Source of the DNA: Planctomycetota bacterium
Lineage (GTDB): Bacteria > Planctomycetota > UBA8742 > UBA2392
Reading direction: 5' to 3'
DNA: 64,000 nucleotides
Assembly: GCA_020638675.1 (NCBI GenBank)
Contig: JACKID010000003.1
Span: forward strand, 1-64,000
Shown here piece after piece: positions 31,926 to 40,980 of this stretch (its first letter is position 1; every line of letters starts with the position of its first letter). The position numbers and the translations under genes were made by a program. Below the pieces are notes generated by a model that did not search any database, was not told where the DNA came from, and saw only the letters and a list, made by a program, of their open reading frames with translations.

Positions 31926-34292
31926 ATGTCCGTACTTCGCACCCTGGCGTTGCTTGCTCTGCTTCTATCTCCTGCAGTTCTCGCCGCGCAGACTTCCGGC
32001 CAGCAGCAGCCCACGCCCGCCGAAGCCGCGTTCATCTACGAGCTGAACCGCGCGCGCCAGAACCCGGATCGCTATGACGCGGAAAACAGCCTGTCCGGGC
32101 TGATCGTCGGCGTGACGCCGCAGCCGCCATTGGCGCTGAACCTGAACCTCGTGAACTCGGCGCGCTTTCACGCGGCGGAGATGGCCTCCAACGGCTATTT
32201 CGGCCACCAGAGCCAGGTGACCGGTGACTGGCCGAACCAGATGGCGATCAATGCGGGCTATCCGCTCGATTCAAGCTTCCCGGGCAACAACAACTACATT
32301 GAGTCGCTGGCCGTGACCGGCACCAGCGGCAGCAGCATCACCTACGCACCAAACGCCGCACTGAAGGCGCTGATCATCGACCAGGGCGTAAGCCCGCCCG
32401 GACACCGCTACCACATGCTCGGGATGACCGCATTCAATGCCACGTTCCGGGAGATCGGCACCGGCTATGCCGAGGGCCAGGGCTGGACAGCCGGTGTGAA
32501 CGCCGCGGCCTACTGGGCCATCCACACAGGGCGTCGCAACACCAACCCGGTCTGGCTGACCGGCTTTGTCTACAACGACGCCAACAGCAACGGACGCTAC
32601 GACCAGGGCGAGGGGCTGTCCGGCGTGACGGTCAGCGCCACCGGCTCAACCACCGGCAGCGTTCAGTCGACAACCGGCGGGATGTACTCGATGCAGGTCA
32701 ACGCGGGCACAACCAACCTGTCCTGCAGCGGCGGCAGCTTCAGCGGCACGGCCACGCGCAGCATCAACGTGGGCACGGCCAACCTTGAAGTGGACTTCTC
32801 GTCGGGCCGCAGCAGCGGCGAGCTGAACTTCGAGTTCCAGCAGATCGGCGGCGGGCCTGTTTTGTCGGTCAGCTCGTCGATGTCGGTGTTCAACAGCCCG
32901 TCGCCCGCGACGCCGTCTGCATCGCAGTCGTACACGGTTTCGGGCGTGCGCCTGGCCGGCATCGTGACGGTGACGGCGCCCAGTGAGTTCCAGGTCTCGC
33001 TCAGCGCGGGCAGCGGCTTCGGCAGCAGCGTGACGCTGACGCCATCGGGCGGGACGCTCGCCTCGACCCAGGTCTTCGTGCGCTTCAACCCAAGCGGCGC
33101 CAGCGGCGCGAGCGGCAATGTCACGCACACCTCGGGTGGCATCGTGGACACGCCGGTCAATGTGATCGGGACGGTCAGCACCAACCCGGCCGTGTTCTGC
33201 AACCCGACGTCGCTCACCCTGCCCGCGCCAAGGCTGGGCGTCGCGTCGGCGGAGCAGACGTACACCGTCTCGGGCTACAACCTGTCGAACAACATCGTGA
33301 TCACGGCGCCGGCTGACTTCGAAGTCAGCCAGACCAGCGGCAGCGGCTTCAGCGGCGGGCTCACTCTGACGCAGTCCGGCGGCACCGTCGCGCCGACGAC
33401 CATCTACGTGCGCTACACGCCGACGACGCTGGGCGCGACCGGCAACATCACCAATGTCTCGGGGGGCAACTCACAGAACGTGGCCGTGACCGGCGCCGTG
33501 ACCAACGGCCCGGTGATTACGGCGACTCCTGCATCACTGATCCTGGTATCACCCAGCAGCGGCGTCCCCTCGGCCGAGCAGGCGTTCAACGTCTCCGGCC
33601 AGTACCTGGGCGGCGACATCGCGCTGACCGCGCCGAGCGGCTTTGAATTCACGCTGACCAGCGGCAGCGGCTACGGCACCAGCATCAACCTGACACCCAG
33701 CGCGGGTGTGGTCAGCACAACGACGGTGTACGTGCGCTACCTTGGCGGCTCGGCATCGGCGGGCGGCAACATCGACTGCACCAGCACGCTCGCGACCACG
33801 AAGCAGGTCGCGCTCAGCGGCACGATCGCGCCGCCGCCGAACATCAACGTCTCGACCGCGGGCCTGACGATGAACTCGCAGGGTGTGGGCGTGCCGTCCG
33901 GTGAGCGCTCGTTCACGGTCTCCGGCACGAACCTGCTCGGCAACGTGACGCTTACGCCGTCAACGGATTTCGAGATCTCTCTGACTTCGGGAAGCGGCTT
34001 CACCAGCGTCATTGCGCTGACGCCCACGGCCGGCACTGTCGCGGGCACCACGATCTTCGTGCGCTACGTGCCCAGTGCAACCGGCGGGCTCAGCGGCTCG
34101 CTCGACGCATCCAGCCCCGGCGCGACCACCAAGTCGATTGCGCTAAACGGCTCGATCTCTTCGGGTGGAGGCGGCGGAGGCGGCGGGGACTCGGGCGGTG
34201 GCGGTTGTGTTGCAGCCGATCAGTCTTCGATCTGGCTGCTGGCGCTGTTGCCGCTGATTGCACTGGTGGCCGTACGACGACGCGAGGCGTAG
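31926..34292 (+). CDS. Secreted CAP-domain surface protein with repeated Ig-like modules and C-terminal anchor
   Basis: A 788-residue exported protein, ATG preceded by GGAGGGG. A signal peptide (1-21) is followed by a CAP/SCP domain (about 30-205) with family residues in ARFHAAEMASNGYFGHQ and GHRYHMLGM. Next are an SdrD-B-like module (about 210-300) and four tandem Ig-like repeats (about 313-745) of the type YTVSGxxL...APxxFEVS...VRYxP. The C-terminus has GGGGCVA, one membrane helix and RRREA, the same tripartite layout as the giant FG-GAP protein. It is probably processed and anchored at the cell surface. Confidence 0.92.
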   Translation: MSVLRTLALLALLLSPAVLAAQTSGQQQPTPAEAAFIYELNRARQNPDRYDAENSLSGLIVGVTPQPPLALNLNLVNSARFHAAEMASNGYFGHQSQVTGDWPNQMAINAGYPLDSSFPGNNNYIESLAVTGTSGSSITYAPNAALKALIIDQGVSPPGHRYHMLGMTAFNATFREIGTGYAEGQGWTAGVNAAAYWAIHTGRRNTNPVWLTGFVYNDANSNGRYDQGEGLSGVTVSATGSTTGSVQSTTGGMYSMQVNAGTTNLSCSGGSFSGTATRSINVGTANLEVDFSSGRSSGELNFEFQQIGGGPVLSVSSSMSVFNSPSPATPSASQSYTVSGVRLAGIVTVTAPSEFQVSLSAGSGFGSSVTLTPSGGTLASTQVFVRFNPSGASGASGNVTHTSGGIVDTPVNVIGTVSTNPAVFCNPTSLTLPAPRLGVASAEQTYTVSGYNLSNNIVITAPADFEVSQTSGSGFSGGLTLTQSGGTVAPTTIYVRYTPTTLGATGNITNVSGGNSQNVAVTGAVTNGPVITATPASLILVSPSSGVPSAEQAFNVSGQYLGGDIALTAPSGFEFTLTSGSGYGTSINLTPSAGVVSTTTVYVRYLGGSASAGGNIDCTSTLATTKQVALSGTIAPPPNINVSTAGLTMNSQGVGVPSGERSFTVSGTNLLGNVTLTPSTDFEISLTSGSGFTSVIALTPTAGTVAGTTIFVRYVPSATGGLSGSLDASSPGATTKSIALNGSISSGGGGGGGGDSGGGGCVAADQSSIWLLALLPLIALVAVRRREA

Positions 34293-34384
34293 TGGCACAG
34301 ACAATCCTGTCTGTGGTCGCGGCGCGGCCGCGACGTTCGGGCTTGGCCACACTCAGCCCCACCGGCAGGATTGCCGGTGCCACA
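34293..34384. repeat. Dispersed palindromic repeat, copy A
   Basis: Three small palindromes (CACAGACA/TGTCTGTG, GTCGCGGC/GCCGCGAC, CCGGCA/TGCCGG) bounded by GTGGC and GCCAC. The AATCCTG core and border are shared with the copies at 49233 and 63104. Confidence 0.7.
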
Positions 34385-34385
34385 G

Positions 34386-35039
34386 CTACGCGAAGGCTTC
34401 GACGAGTTTGTCCCACTCGAGCTCGAGCAGCGAGGCGACCTCAAGGTCGGCGTGCCTGATGTCGTACTTGCCCTTGTTGCCTTCGTGGATGCCGACCACC
34501 TTCATGCCCGCCTTCTTCGCGGCCGTGACGCCGCTGGGGGAATCTTCCAGCACGAGGCAGCCGGCGGGCTCCACGCCGAGGCGCGAAGCCGCCAGCAGGA
34601 ACGGCTCGGGATCGGGCTTGCCCTTGCTGTACTGATCGCAGGCGACCACGTGGGCAAAATGCTCACGGATGTTCAGCGCATCCAGCACCGCGCCCGCCTG
34701 CGCACTGGTGCTGCCGGTGACCAGCGCCTGCGGCGCGCGCGCGTGGAACTCGGCAATGCGTTCCAGCGCCCCGGGCAGGGCCGGGACATCTGCAAGCATC
34801 GGGATGTAGTCACGGTCGAAGGCGAGGCGGATCGCCTGCACGTCGCCCTCGGTCAGCGAGAAACGCTCGACCATGTGGCGGTAGAAATCCAGCTCGCTCT
34901 GGCCCAGCAGCGACTCGAACAGCGCCTCCGGCAGCTCGATCTTCACGGCGTCGCGAAACGCCTGCTGCATCACGGTCCAGACGACACGCTCGGTGTCGAC
35001 GATCGTGCCGTCCATGTCCCAAAGAATCGCCTCAAACAC
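34386..35039 (-). CDS. HAD-superfamily phosphatase (phosphoglycolate phosphatase-like)
   Basis: A 217-residue cytosolic hydrolase. Motif I is WDMDGTIVD (nucleophile Asp), a helical cap domain spans about 15-85, motif II is the Thr in LVTGSTS, the Lys is in GKPDPEP, and motif III is LEDSPSGVTAA. This is the beta-phosphoglucomutase/Gph/GS1 subgroup, with substrate uncertain. The start is GTG, overlapping the previous gene by 8 bp, so it belongs to a pepP-led minus-strand operon. Confidence 0.9.
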   Translation of the reverse strand: MFEAILWDMDGTIVDTERVVWTVMQQAFRDAVKIELPEALFESLLGQSELDFYRHMVERFSLTEGDVQAIRLAFDRDYIPMLADVPALPGALERIAEFHARAPQALVTGSTSAQAGAVLDALNIREHFAHVVACDQYSKGKPDPEPFLLAASRLGVEPAGCLVLEDSPSGVTAAKKAGMKVVGIHEGNKGKYDIRHADLEVASLLELEWDKLVEAFA

Positions 35040-35424
35040 TGGACTGATCCTGAGCAGGCCATCGAGCCAGCACCACCTGCACGTTGTCGACTACCATGAC
35101 TCTTGCGCCGAAGTGCCCGTGTACCGCTCGCCCAAGGATCATCGCCAGCTCCCGCGCAATCGAATCGCGTTCTTCGTTGAGGCTTCCTGCCCACCTCTTG
35201 AAGGAGAAGCAAAAGCTGTAGTTCTCGAAATCACACTCGCCGTCGCTCTCCAAGCCATGTGGCCATACCAGTGCGATGTCCAATCCGAGTGCATCCCAAC
35301 CAATGAAACCACCGGTCTCGTTCGTACCTTCTCTCTCTGGTTCACCGAGGAGGCTTCGGAGCATTTCAAACACGTCCGTGCGGGCGTGCGGTTCGGCAAC
35401 AAATACTCCTACGGTGGAAGACAC
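35032..35424 (-). CDS. Small alpha/beta protein of unknown function
   Basis: A 130-residue soluble protein with a GTG start 2 bp after the pepP stop and an 8-bp overlap into the HAD gene. It has strands LDIALVWPH, FENYSFCFSFKRW and ARVMVVDNVQVVLARW. No family is recognised. Its size and composition resemble small immunity-type proteins, but nothing decisive supports that. Confidence 0.6.
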   Translation of the reverse strand: MSSTVGVFVAEPHARTDVFEMLRSLLGEPEREGTNETGGFIGWDALGLDIALVWPHGLESDGECDFENYSFCFSFKRWAGSLNEERDSIARELAMILGRAVHGHFGARVMVVDNVQVVLARWPAQDQSSV

Positions 35425-35426
35425 GA

Positions 35427-36821
35427 TTACGCCTGCGCCATCGCCTCGGCCATCAAAGCCTCAATGTCCTCGACGGTCTTCACGGCGTCGTGCGTCATCA
35501 CTTCGGGATCGCCCTTGGTGACCAGCACGTCGTCCTCGATCCGGACGCCGATGCCGCGGTACTTCTCCGGCACGTCGTCGCGGTCGGCCGCGATGTACAG
35601 CCCCGGCTCAACGGTCAGGACGCAGCCTGCGCGCAGCGGCACCCAGTCCTCGCCGTCCTTGTAGTTGCCGACGTCGTGCACATCCATGCCGAGCCAGTGG
35701 CCGGTGTTGTGCATGTAGAACTCGCGGTAGGTGCGGGGCGCCTTGTCCTTCTTGGGGTCGACCTTCTTGTTCTTCAGGTCTTCATCCCACTGCTTCTGGG
35801 CCGCGATGATGTCGGCCGGCTTGCCTTCCAGCAGCCCCAGCGCCACCAGGCCCTCGGTCAGCACCTCGACGGCCGTGTCGTGGTTGTCGCGGAAAGTGTA
35901 GCCCTCGCGGACTTTCTCGATCGCCGCAAGCTGTGAGCGCAGCACGAGGTTGTAAATCTCGGCCTGCGCCTCGGAGAACTTGCCGTTCACGGGCCAGGTG
36001 CGGGTGATGTCGGCGCTGTACATGCCGTACTCGGCGCCGGCGTCAACGAGCAGCAGGTCGCCGTCGTTCAGCACCATGTTGTTTTCGCCGTAGTGCAGGA
36101 TGTTGGCGTTGTCGCCGCCGGCCACGATGCTGGGGTAGCCGTTGCGGCGGCTGCCGCCCTTGCGGAACTCGAACTCGATCGCGGCCTGCACTTCGTACTC
36201 GTACATGCCGGGGCGCGTGGCGCGCATGCCGGCGTTGTGGGCCGCGGCCGTGATCTCGCAGGCCTTGCGGTGGAAGCGCAGGTCGTCGTCGTTCTTGATC
36301 AGGCGCATTTCGTGGACGATTTCGCTGGGGTCGTGCATCTCGGTGGGCGCGTTGAAACCGGCGCGCTTCATGGCGCGGACGCGGTTCAGCCAGCCCATCA
36401 CGCGCTCGTCAAAGCTGTCGCTGTCGCCGAGGTGGACATACAAGCGCTGCACGTTGCGCAGGTACTCGGGCACCTTTTCGTCGATCTCCTCGAGCGTGAA
36501 GGCGGCGTCGGCGCCGAAGCGTTTGGTCGCGCCCTCCGGGCCGGCGCGGCGCCCGTTCCAGATCTCCATCAGCTTGTCGCGCTTGGGCACGAACAGGACC
36601 AGTTGGTGTTTGCCATGGCCCTTGATGACCAGCGCGAGCGAGCCGGGCTCTTCGAAGCCGGTCAAATAGTAGAAGTCCGAGTGCTGGCGGTAGTTGTGGT
36701 GCACGTCGCCGTTGCGCAGGTAGTCCGGCGCGGACGGGAAGATGGCGACGCCGTCCTGCATGCGTTTGATCAGCTCATCGCGGCGCCGCTTGAAGATGCC
36801 GGCATCGAATTCTGCGCTCAT
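35427..36821 (-). CDS. pepP: Xaa-Pro aminopeptidase
   Basis: A 464-residue M24-family dinuclear metallopeptidase that removes the N-terminal residue next to proline. The N-terminal creatinase-like domain (1-170) has FYYLTGFEEPGSLALV. The catalytic pita-bread domain shows ligands in LLVDAGAEYGMYSADITRTW (two Asp), HNTGHWLGMDVHDVG (His), LTVEPGLYI (Glu) and GIGVRIEDDVLVT (Glu). The length matches PepP. It is followed by the small unknown gene and the HAD phosphatase. Confidence 0.95.
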   Translation of the reverse strand: MSAEFDAGIFKRRRDELIKRMQDGVAIFPSAPDYLRNGDVHHNYRQHSDFYYLTGFEEPGSLALVIKGHGKHQLVLFVPKRDKLMEIWNGRRAGPEGATKRFGADAAFTLEEIDEKVPEYLRNVQRLYVHLGDSDSFDERVMGWLNRVRAMKRAGFNAPTEMHDPSEIVHEMRLIKNDDDLRFHRKACEITAAAHNAGMRATRPGMYEYEVQAAIEFEFRKGGSRRNGYPSIVAGGDNANILHYGENNMVLNDGDLLLVDAGAEYGMYSADITRTWPVNGKFSEAQAEIYNLVLRSQLAAIEKVREGYTFRDNHDTAVEVLTEGLVALGLLEGKPADIIAAQKQWDEDLKNKKVDPKKDKAPRTYREFYMHNTGHWLGMDVHDVGNYKDGEDWVPLRAGCVLTVEPGLYIAADRDDVPEKYRGIGVRIEDDVLVTKGDPEVMTHDAVKTVEDIEALMAEAMAQA

Positions 36822-36948
36822 GGTATCCCTTTACCCGTCAACACCTGCGCCCAGCAGTCTAACACCCGCCAACGCCGCACCAATACCCGGAAATGGGCAT
36901 TGGCCCGGGCGCGATACCGGCAAGAAAACGGAGAATTTGGCCCGGAAT

Positions 36949-37923
36949 CTAGCCCAGGCGTTTGCGTTGGGAGGCGATCCAGTCCAGGGCGGCCAGGGTT
37001 TCGGGCTCGTCCGGGGTGGCGGACTTGCATTCGTTGAAGAAGGCCTCGGCCAGCCCGTAGTAGCCCAGGCAGGAGCGTGCGGCGGGCACGTCTGCGCGCT
37101 TGGCCTGCTCGAAGCCTGCGTCGGCGAGTTCGCGGCTGATCTCTCCCATGCCGAAGCGGAGCCACCAGCCGGGCAGGTCGAGGATCCAGCCGTCGCGCAG
37201 CATTCCCAGCGCCGCCTGCGGGTCACGGTAGGCGACGACCCGCGCGTGCAGATACAGGTTGTCGCCGTTGGCCGGGTTTTCCTCGGCGCGATCCGCGTAC
37301 TCCTGCAACAGCGCGTCGTAGTCTTCGGCCTGTAGCAGCTGAATTCTGCGGCGATGCAGCGCGGTCAGGTCGGCGATTTCAAGCGCTTCCTCAATAACCG
37401 CCACCGCGCCGGCAGAATCGCCGGCATCGAGCTTTGCATCCGCGTCGCCCGTCAGCTCGTCAACCCGCGCCTGCTTGTCGGCGCTGAGCTTCTTGACGTA
37501 GCCCAGCGGCAGCGGCTCATCGGCGCGCTGGATCAGCATCGGGCGCAGATGGAACCACAGCGCGTCGCCGCGGCTGGGGTTCTGCTGCCAGAGGTCGAGG
37601 TACTCCTGCCAGACCTCATCAAACAGACCGTTGCGCAGCATCAGGTCCTGGTAGCCGGTGTTGGCGCCGGGATGCCAGCGGTCGCGCCGGAACGCCTGCT
37701 GGTAGTCCACGCGGGCCTGGTCGTCGCGCCCGTCCTGCTCTGCCCGTTGCGCGCGGGCGACCAGCTGGTCAGCGTCCATGCGCGACGGCGGAACATAGCT
37801 TTCATCGTAGGTGTGGCGGGGCGTGTCCGTCGCCGGGTCGTCCCACGGGTCGTCGTAGGAATAGCGGTCCTGGCTGGCGCAGGAAGCGAGAAAGGCAAGC
37901 AGCAGCAATGGCAGGTAACGCAT
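36949..37923 (-). CDS. TPR-like lipoprotein
   Basis: A 324-residue protein. The signal peptide with lipobox LASC predicts a lipid anchor. The mature part has helical TPR-like pairs (LVARAQRAEQDGRDDQARVD and later AVIEEALEIADL). No enzymatic motif is seen. It is possibly an envelope scaffold. Confidence 0.75.
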   Translation of the reverse strand: MRYLPLLLLAFLASCASQDRYSYDDPWDDPATDTPRHTYDESYVPPSRMDADQLVARAQRAEQDGRDDQARVDYQQAFRRDRWHPGANTGYQDLMLRNGLFDEVWQEYLDLWQQNPSRGDALWFHLRPMLIQRADEPLPLGYVKKLSADKQARVDELTGDADAKLDAGDSAGAVAVIEEALEIADLTALHRRRIQLLQAEDYDALLQEYADRAEENPANGDNLYLHARVVAYRDPQAALGMLRDGWILDLPGWWLRFGMGEISRELADAGFEQAKRADVPAARSCLGYYGLAEAFFNECKSATPDEPETLAALDWIASQRKRLG

Positions 37924-37996
37924 GACGGGCCTTGGGGGAAGGGCCGCAGGGACATCACACAGGATAGGGACTGGCGGCCCGAAAGGCCATTACCCG

Positions 37997-38425
37997 CTAT
38001 TCGCCGACCGGGTGGGCGCCGATCCACATGCGCCAGCCGCCCGGGAAAAGCTGCACGTCGGTGTGCCCGCGCGAAAGGGCAATGTCGGCGGCCTGCTCGG
38101 CACGCGTATCCATCGGGCCGTCGGCCATGAACAGCACCGGCGCGTCCTTGTCTTCCGGCAGCCCGCGCCCGCGCTCGAGGTCGCGCAGGGTGATCTGCCG
38201 TGCGCCGCTGATGTGGCCCTGGGTCCACTCGTCGTAGTCGCGCAGGTCGAACACGACCGCGCCGTCCCAGATGGAAAGCTCGACGGCCGGGCAGTCGCGC
38301 AGGATCTGCACGCTGGCGTCGCTGGCGCTGCCGCCTCCGCCAAAGTCGTGCCGCACCTTGCCGCCGCATGCGGCAAAGCTGAGCACAACCAGCAGACAGG
38401 CAATAAATCGAATGGCGCGGGCCAT
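37997..38425 (-). CDS. Rhodanese-like lipoprotein without catalytic Cys
   Basis: A 142-residue protein, starting at MARAIRFIAC after AAGGAGAG. A lipobox (LSFAAC) is followed by a rhodanese fold: VVFDLRDYDEWTQGHISGA matches the first half. At the active-site loop, where a Cys normally follows a strand (VxYCxxGxR), the sequence is LFMADGPMDTR, with no Cys. It is thus expected to be a non-catalytic rhodanese-type binding or structural protein at the membrane. Confidence 0.8.
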   Translation of the reverse strand: MARAIRFIACLLVVLSFAACGGKVRHDFGGGGSASDASVQILRDCPAVELSIWDGAVVFDLRDYDEWTQGHISGARQITLRDLERGRGLPEDKDAPVLFMADGPMDTRAEQAADIALSRGHTDVQLFPGGWRMWIGAHPVGE

Positions 38426-38507
38426 CCGCTCTCCTTTCACCGCCGGGCTGCCAGTGTAGCATCAACCCGGAACCCGCGATCATTGCACGAACGCGGCAGG
38501 GGTCAAG

Positions 38508-40022
38508 TTGGCGCTGCTGAACAACATTGAGCAGGAAGAGCTTATCGGCGGGCTGCGAAGCGTGCCGGTGCGTCTGATCCCGGCGCTGGCCACCAGCGTG
38601 CTGCTGTGCCTGGCCGGCGACATGTTCGGCTTGTGGCCGCTGGCGTGGTTTGCGCTGGTGCCGCTATGTTTTGCCTGCCGCGGGGCCGGCCCGATCGGCG
38701 CGCTGCTGCTGGCCGGGGTGAGTTTTTCCATCTCGACGTTCGCGCAGAGTTACTGGCTGCTGGATGCGGATGGCGTGAATGCGCCGGTCGTCTGGCTCAT
38801 GGCAGTGGTGTTTTCGACGCTGCCGTTGGCGGCCATTGAGCTTCCGATCTGCCGAAAGATCCCCTGGCCGCTGCGCCCGTTTCTGCTGGCCCTGCTGGCG
38901 ACCGGGTTCTACGCGCTGCTGCCGACCGACGGGCAGATGCTGATCCCGCTGGGCGGATTGATCGACAGTGACATCGTACGCCTCGTGTATCCGCAACTGG
39001 GGCTGGCAACCGTCGCGGGTGTGTTTACCGCGCTGACGTGGTCCACCGCCGAGATGTTCGTGACGCCGCGCCTCGCCATGCCCGCGCGACGCTCGTGGCC
39101 GGGAATCGCTTTTGCGTGCGTGCTGGTGCTTGTCGCGGCCATCGACTGGGCAGGCGTCAAGTTTTCCGGCGACGGCATCCGCACGATGGACTTCGTGCGC
39201 GTCACGGCCGTCACCGGGGGCGACGATCCCTACGATGCAAGCCTGCAACTGCTGCCGCCGGGCGCCCCGGAAAACATCGTGGTGTGGCACGCGATCCCCG
39301 CGCCCGATTCAGTGACGCGCAATCACTGGCAGGCGCGCGCAGGAAGGCTCGCGGAGGAAAGGCAGGCCATCGTGGTGATGCTGCTGCACGACGAGCACGC
39401 CGACTACGGCTACGTCTTTCTTCGCGAACGCGTGCCCGCGCGCCGCAAGGTCTGGACGGCGGAGATTCGCGGCGAGGCGCTGGAGCTGCAGGGGCTGGAC
39501 ATACTCACGTTCTACTCGACGCTTGAGCCGGACACGCACTGGTCCACGCAGTGGTCGATCGAAGTGCACGTTGCCCCGGTGAAGCCGCTGAACTCGGCGC
39601 AGCTAGCGTACTGGATGCGCGAGCAGCGACGTGGCGCGGTGGTACGCGGCGCGCGGTTGATCTGCGTGTGGGAGGGCGGCGGCGCGGCCATCGACGGCTA
39701 CGGCAAGATCATCGAATACCGCGACGACGGGACGCCGTTCCAGACGATCCTCGCGGCGTCGGAATCACGCGGGCAGCCGCTGGGGCACGCGCGCCTGCAG
39801 GTGATTGAGAAGATCCTGGCGCTCAGCGCGCCGGTGCTGGCGGCGATGCTGGTGCTGTTGACGCCGATCGCATGGGCCAAGCGCCGCTACTACCTGCGAC
39901 GGAACAACCCCGCGTCGATCGCGATTGAGGAAGTCTTCGACGACGCCTCCACCCTCAGCCGGGAAGAAACCGACAGGATTACCCGCAGTTTCCGCCGCGA
40001 GGACATGAAGGATCTGCCGTAG
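38508..40022 (+). CDS. Lnt-like membrane protein with degenerate nitrilase domain
   Basis: A 504-residue protein with the layout of apolipoprotein N-acyltransferase: N-terminal membrane helices (about 25-205, including PLAWFALVPL), an extracytoplasmic nitrilase-type domain (about 225-425) and a last helix near 445. The catalytic Glu, normally in a WPE-type motif, is absent (VVWHAIPAPD), and the catalytic Lys and Cys are not found. It therefore looks like a pseudo-enzyme or one with another chemistry. The start is TTG with GGCAGGGG upstream. True Lnt must be elsewhere if the lipoproteins are triacylated. Confidence 0.7.
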   Translation: MALLNNIEQEELIGGLRSVPVRLIPALATSVLLCLAGDMFGLWPLAWFALVPLCFACRGAGPIGALLLAGVSFSISTFAQSYWLLDADGVNAPVVWLMAVVFSTLPLAAIELPICRKIPWPLRPFLLALLATGFYALLPTDGQMLIPLGGLIDSDIVRLVYPQLGLATVAGVFTALTWSTAEMFVTPRLAMPARRSWPGIAFACVLVLVAAIDWAGVKFSGDGIRTMDFVRVTAVTGGDDPYDASLQLLPPGAPENIVVWHAIPAPDSVTRNHWQARAGRLAEERQAIVVMLLHDEHADYGYVFLRERVPARRKVWTAEIRGEALELQGLDILTFYSTLEPDTHWSTQWSIEVHVAPVKPLNSAQLAYWMREQRRGAVVRGARLICVWEGGGAAIDGYGKIIEYRDDGTPFQTILAASESRGQPLGHARLQVIEKILALSAPVLAAMLVLLTPIAWAKRRYYLRRNNPASIAIEEVFDDASTLSREETDRITRSFRREDMKDLP

Positions 40023-40079
40023 CAGGAGGCAGGCGGCAGGAAGTACGAGGTGCGACTGCCACCCTGAAACCTGAAACCT

Positions 40080-40865
40080 CTAATAGCTGTGTTCTTCGCC
40101 CGGGTAGCCGCCGCCCTCGACTTCTTCCTTGTACTTCTTGAGCGCGGCCAGGGCCTGCTCGTGGAAGTCGAAGTAGCGCTTCAGGAACTTCGGGTTGAAG
40201 TCCGGGCTGAAGCCGAGCATGTCGTGGAACACCAGCACCTGCCCGTTCGTGTGCGGGCCGGCGCCGATGCCGATTGTGGGCACGCTGATCGACTTGGTGA
40301 TCTCCTGCGCGATCTTGCTCGGCACCATTTCCAGCACGATCGCGAACACGCCCGCGTCGGCCAGGCTTTCCGCGTCTTCCATCAGCTCGTCGCGTGACTT
40401 GTTCACGCGCGGGCCGCTGGTGATGTTGGTGCTTTGCGGCGTATAGCCCAGGTGACCCATCACCGGGATGCCGGCGTCGCTCATGCGCTCGATCAGCGGC
40501 AGTACGCTCGCGCCGCCTTCCAGCTTCACGGCCTGCGCGCCCGCCTTGAGAAACTCGACCGCGTTGTGCACGGCCTCGTCTTCATTCACTTGATAGCTGC
40601 CGAAGGGCATGTCGCCGATCACCAGCACGCGCTCGGTCGTGCGCGCGACGATCTCGGTGTGATACAGCATGTGCTGCATGTTGACGCCCAGTGTGTCAGG
40701 CCGTCCCTGCAACGTCGTGCCGACGCTGTCGCCGACGAGCGCGATATCGATGCCCGCCTGCTCAACGAGTCTCGCGCTGAATGCGTCATAGGCCGTGACC
40801 ATGCTCAGCTTCTGGCCGTCGCCCGCCTTGGCCTGGATGTCCCGAATCGTCGCTCGTTTAGCCAT
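40080..40865 (-). CDS. panB: 3-methyl-2-oxobutanoate hydroxymethyltransferase
   Basis: A 261-residue cytosolic enzyme that transfers a hydroxymethyl group from methylene-tetrahydrofolate to ketoisovalerate, the first step to pantoate and coenzyme A. Family motifs are MVTAYDAFSARLVEQAG, ALVGDSVGTTLQG, the Mg ligand region LVIGDMPFGSYQ and GIGAGPHTNGQVLVFHDMLG. The length is typical. It is transcribed alone, divergent from the zinc-ribbon gene. Confidence 0.96.
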   Translation of the reverse strand: MAKRATIRDIQAKAGDGQKLSMVTAYDAFSARLVEQAGIDIALVGDSVGTTLQGRPDTLGVNMQHMLYHTEIVARTTERVLVIGDMPFGSYQVNEDEAVHNAVEFLKAGAQAVKLEGGASVLPLIERMSDAGIPVMGHLGYTPQSTNITSGPRVNKSRDELMEDAESLADAGVFAIVLEMVPSKIAQEITKSISVPTIGIGAGPHTNGQVLVFHDMLGFSPDFNPKFLKRYFDFHEQALAALKKYKEEVEGGGYPGEEHSY

Positions 40866-40980
40866 GTTCCACCTGTCACAATGCTACACACCCGCAAGCC
40901 CGCTGTCCGCAGGGCTACAACGCCGCCGCCGAAAGGGGATGTTCCCCGCGTGTGCGATCAGATACATTATTGGTTCATTA

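Noticed and set aside
31926..34292. Tandem Ig-like repeats as a DNA-level repeat array
   Set aside because: The modules are related as protein but diverged in DNA. They are explained by domain duplication in a surface protein.
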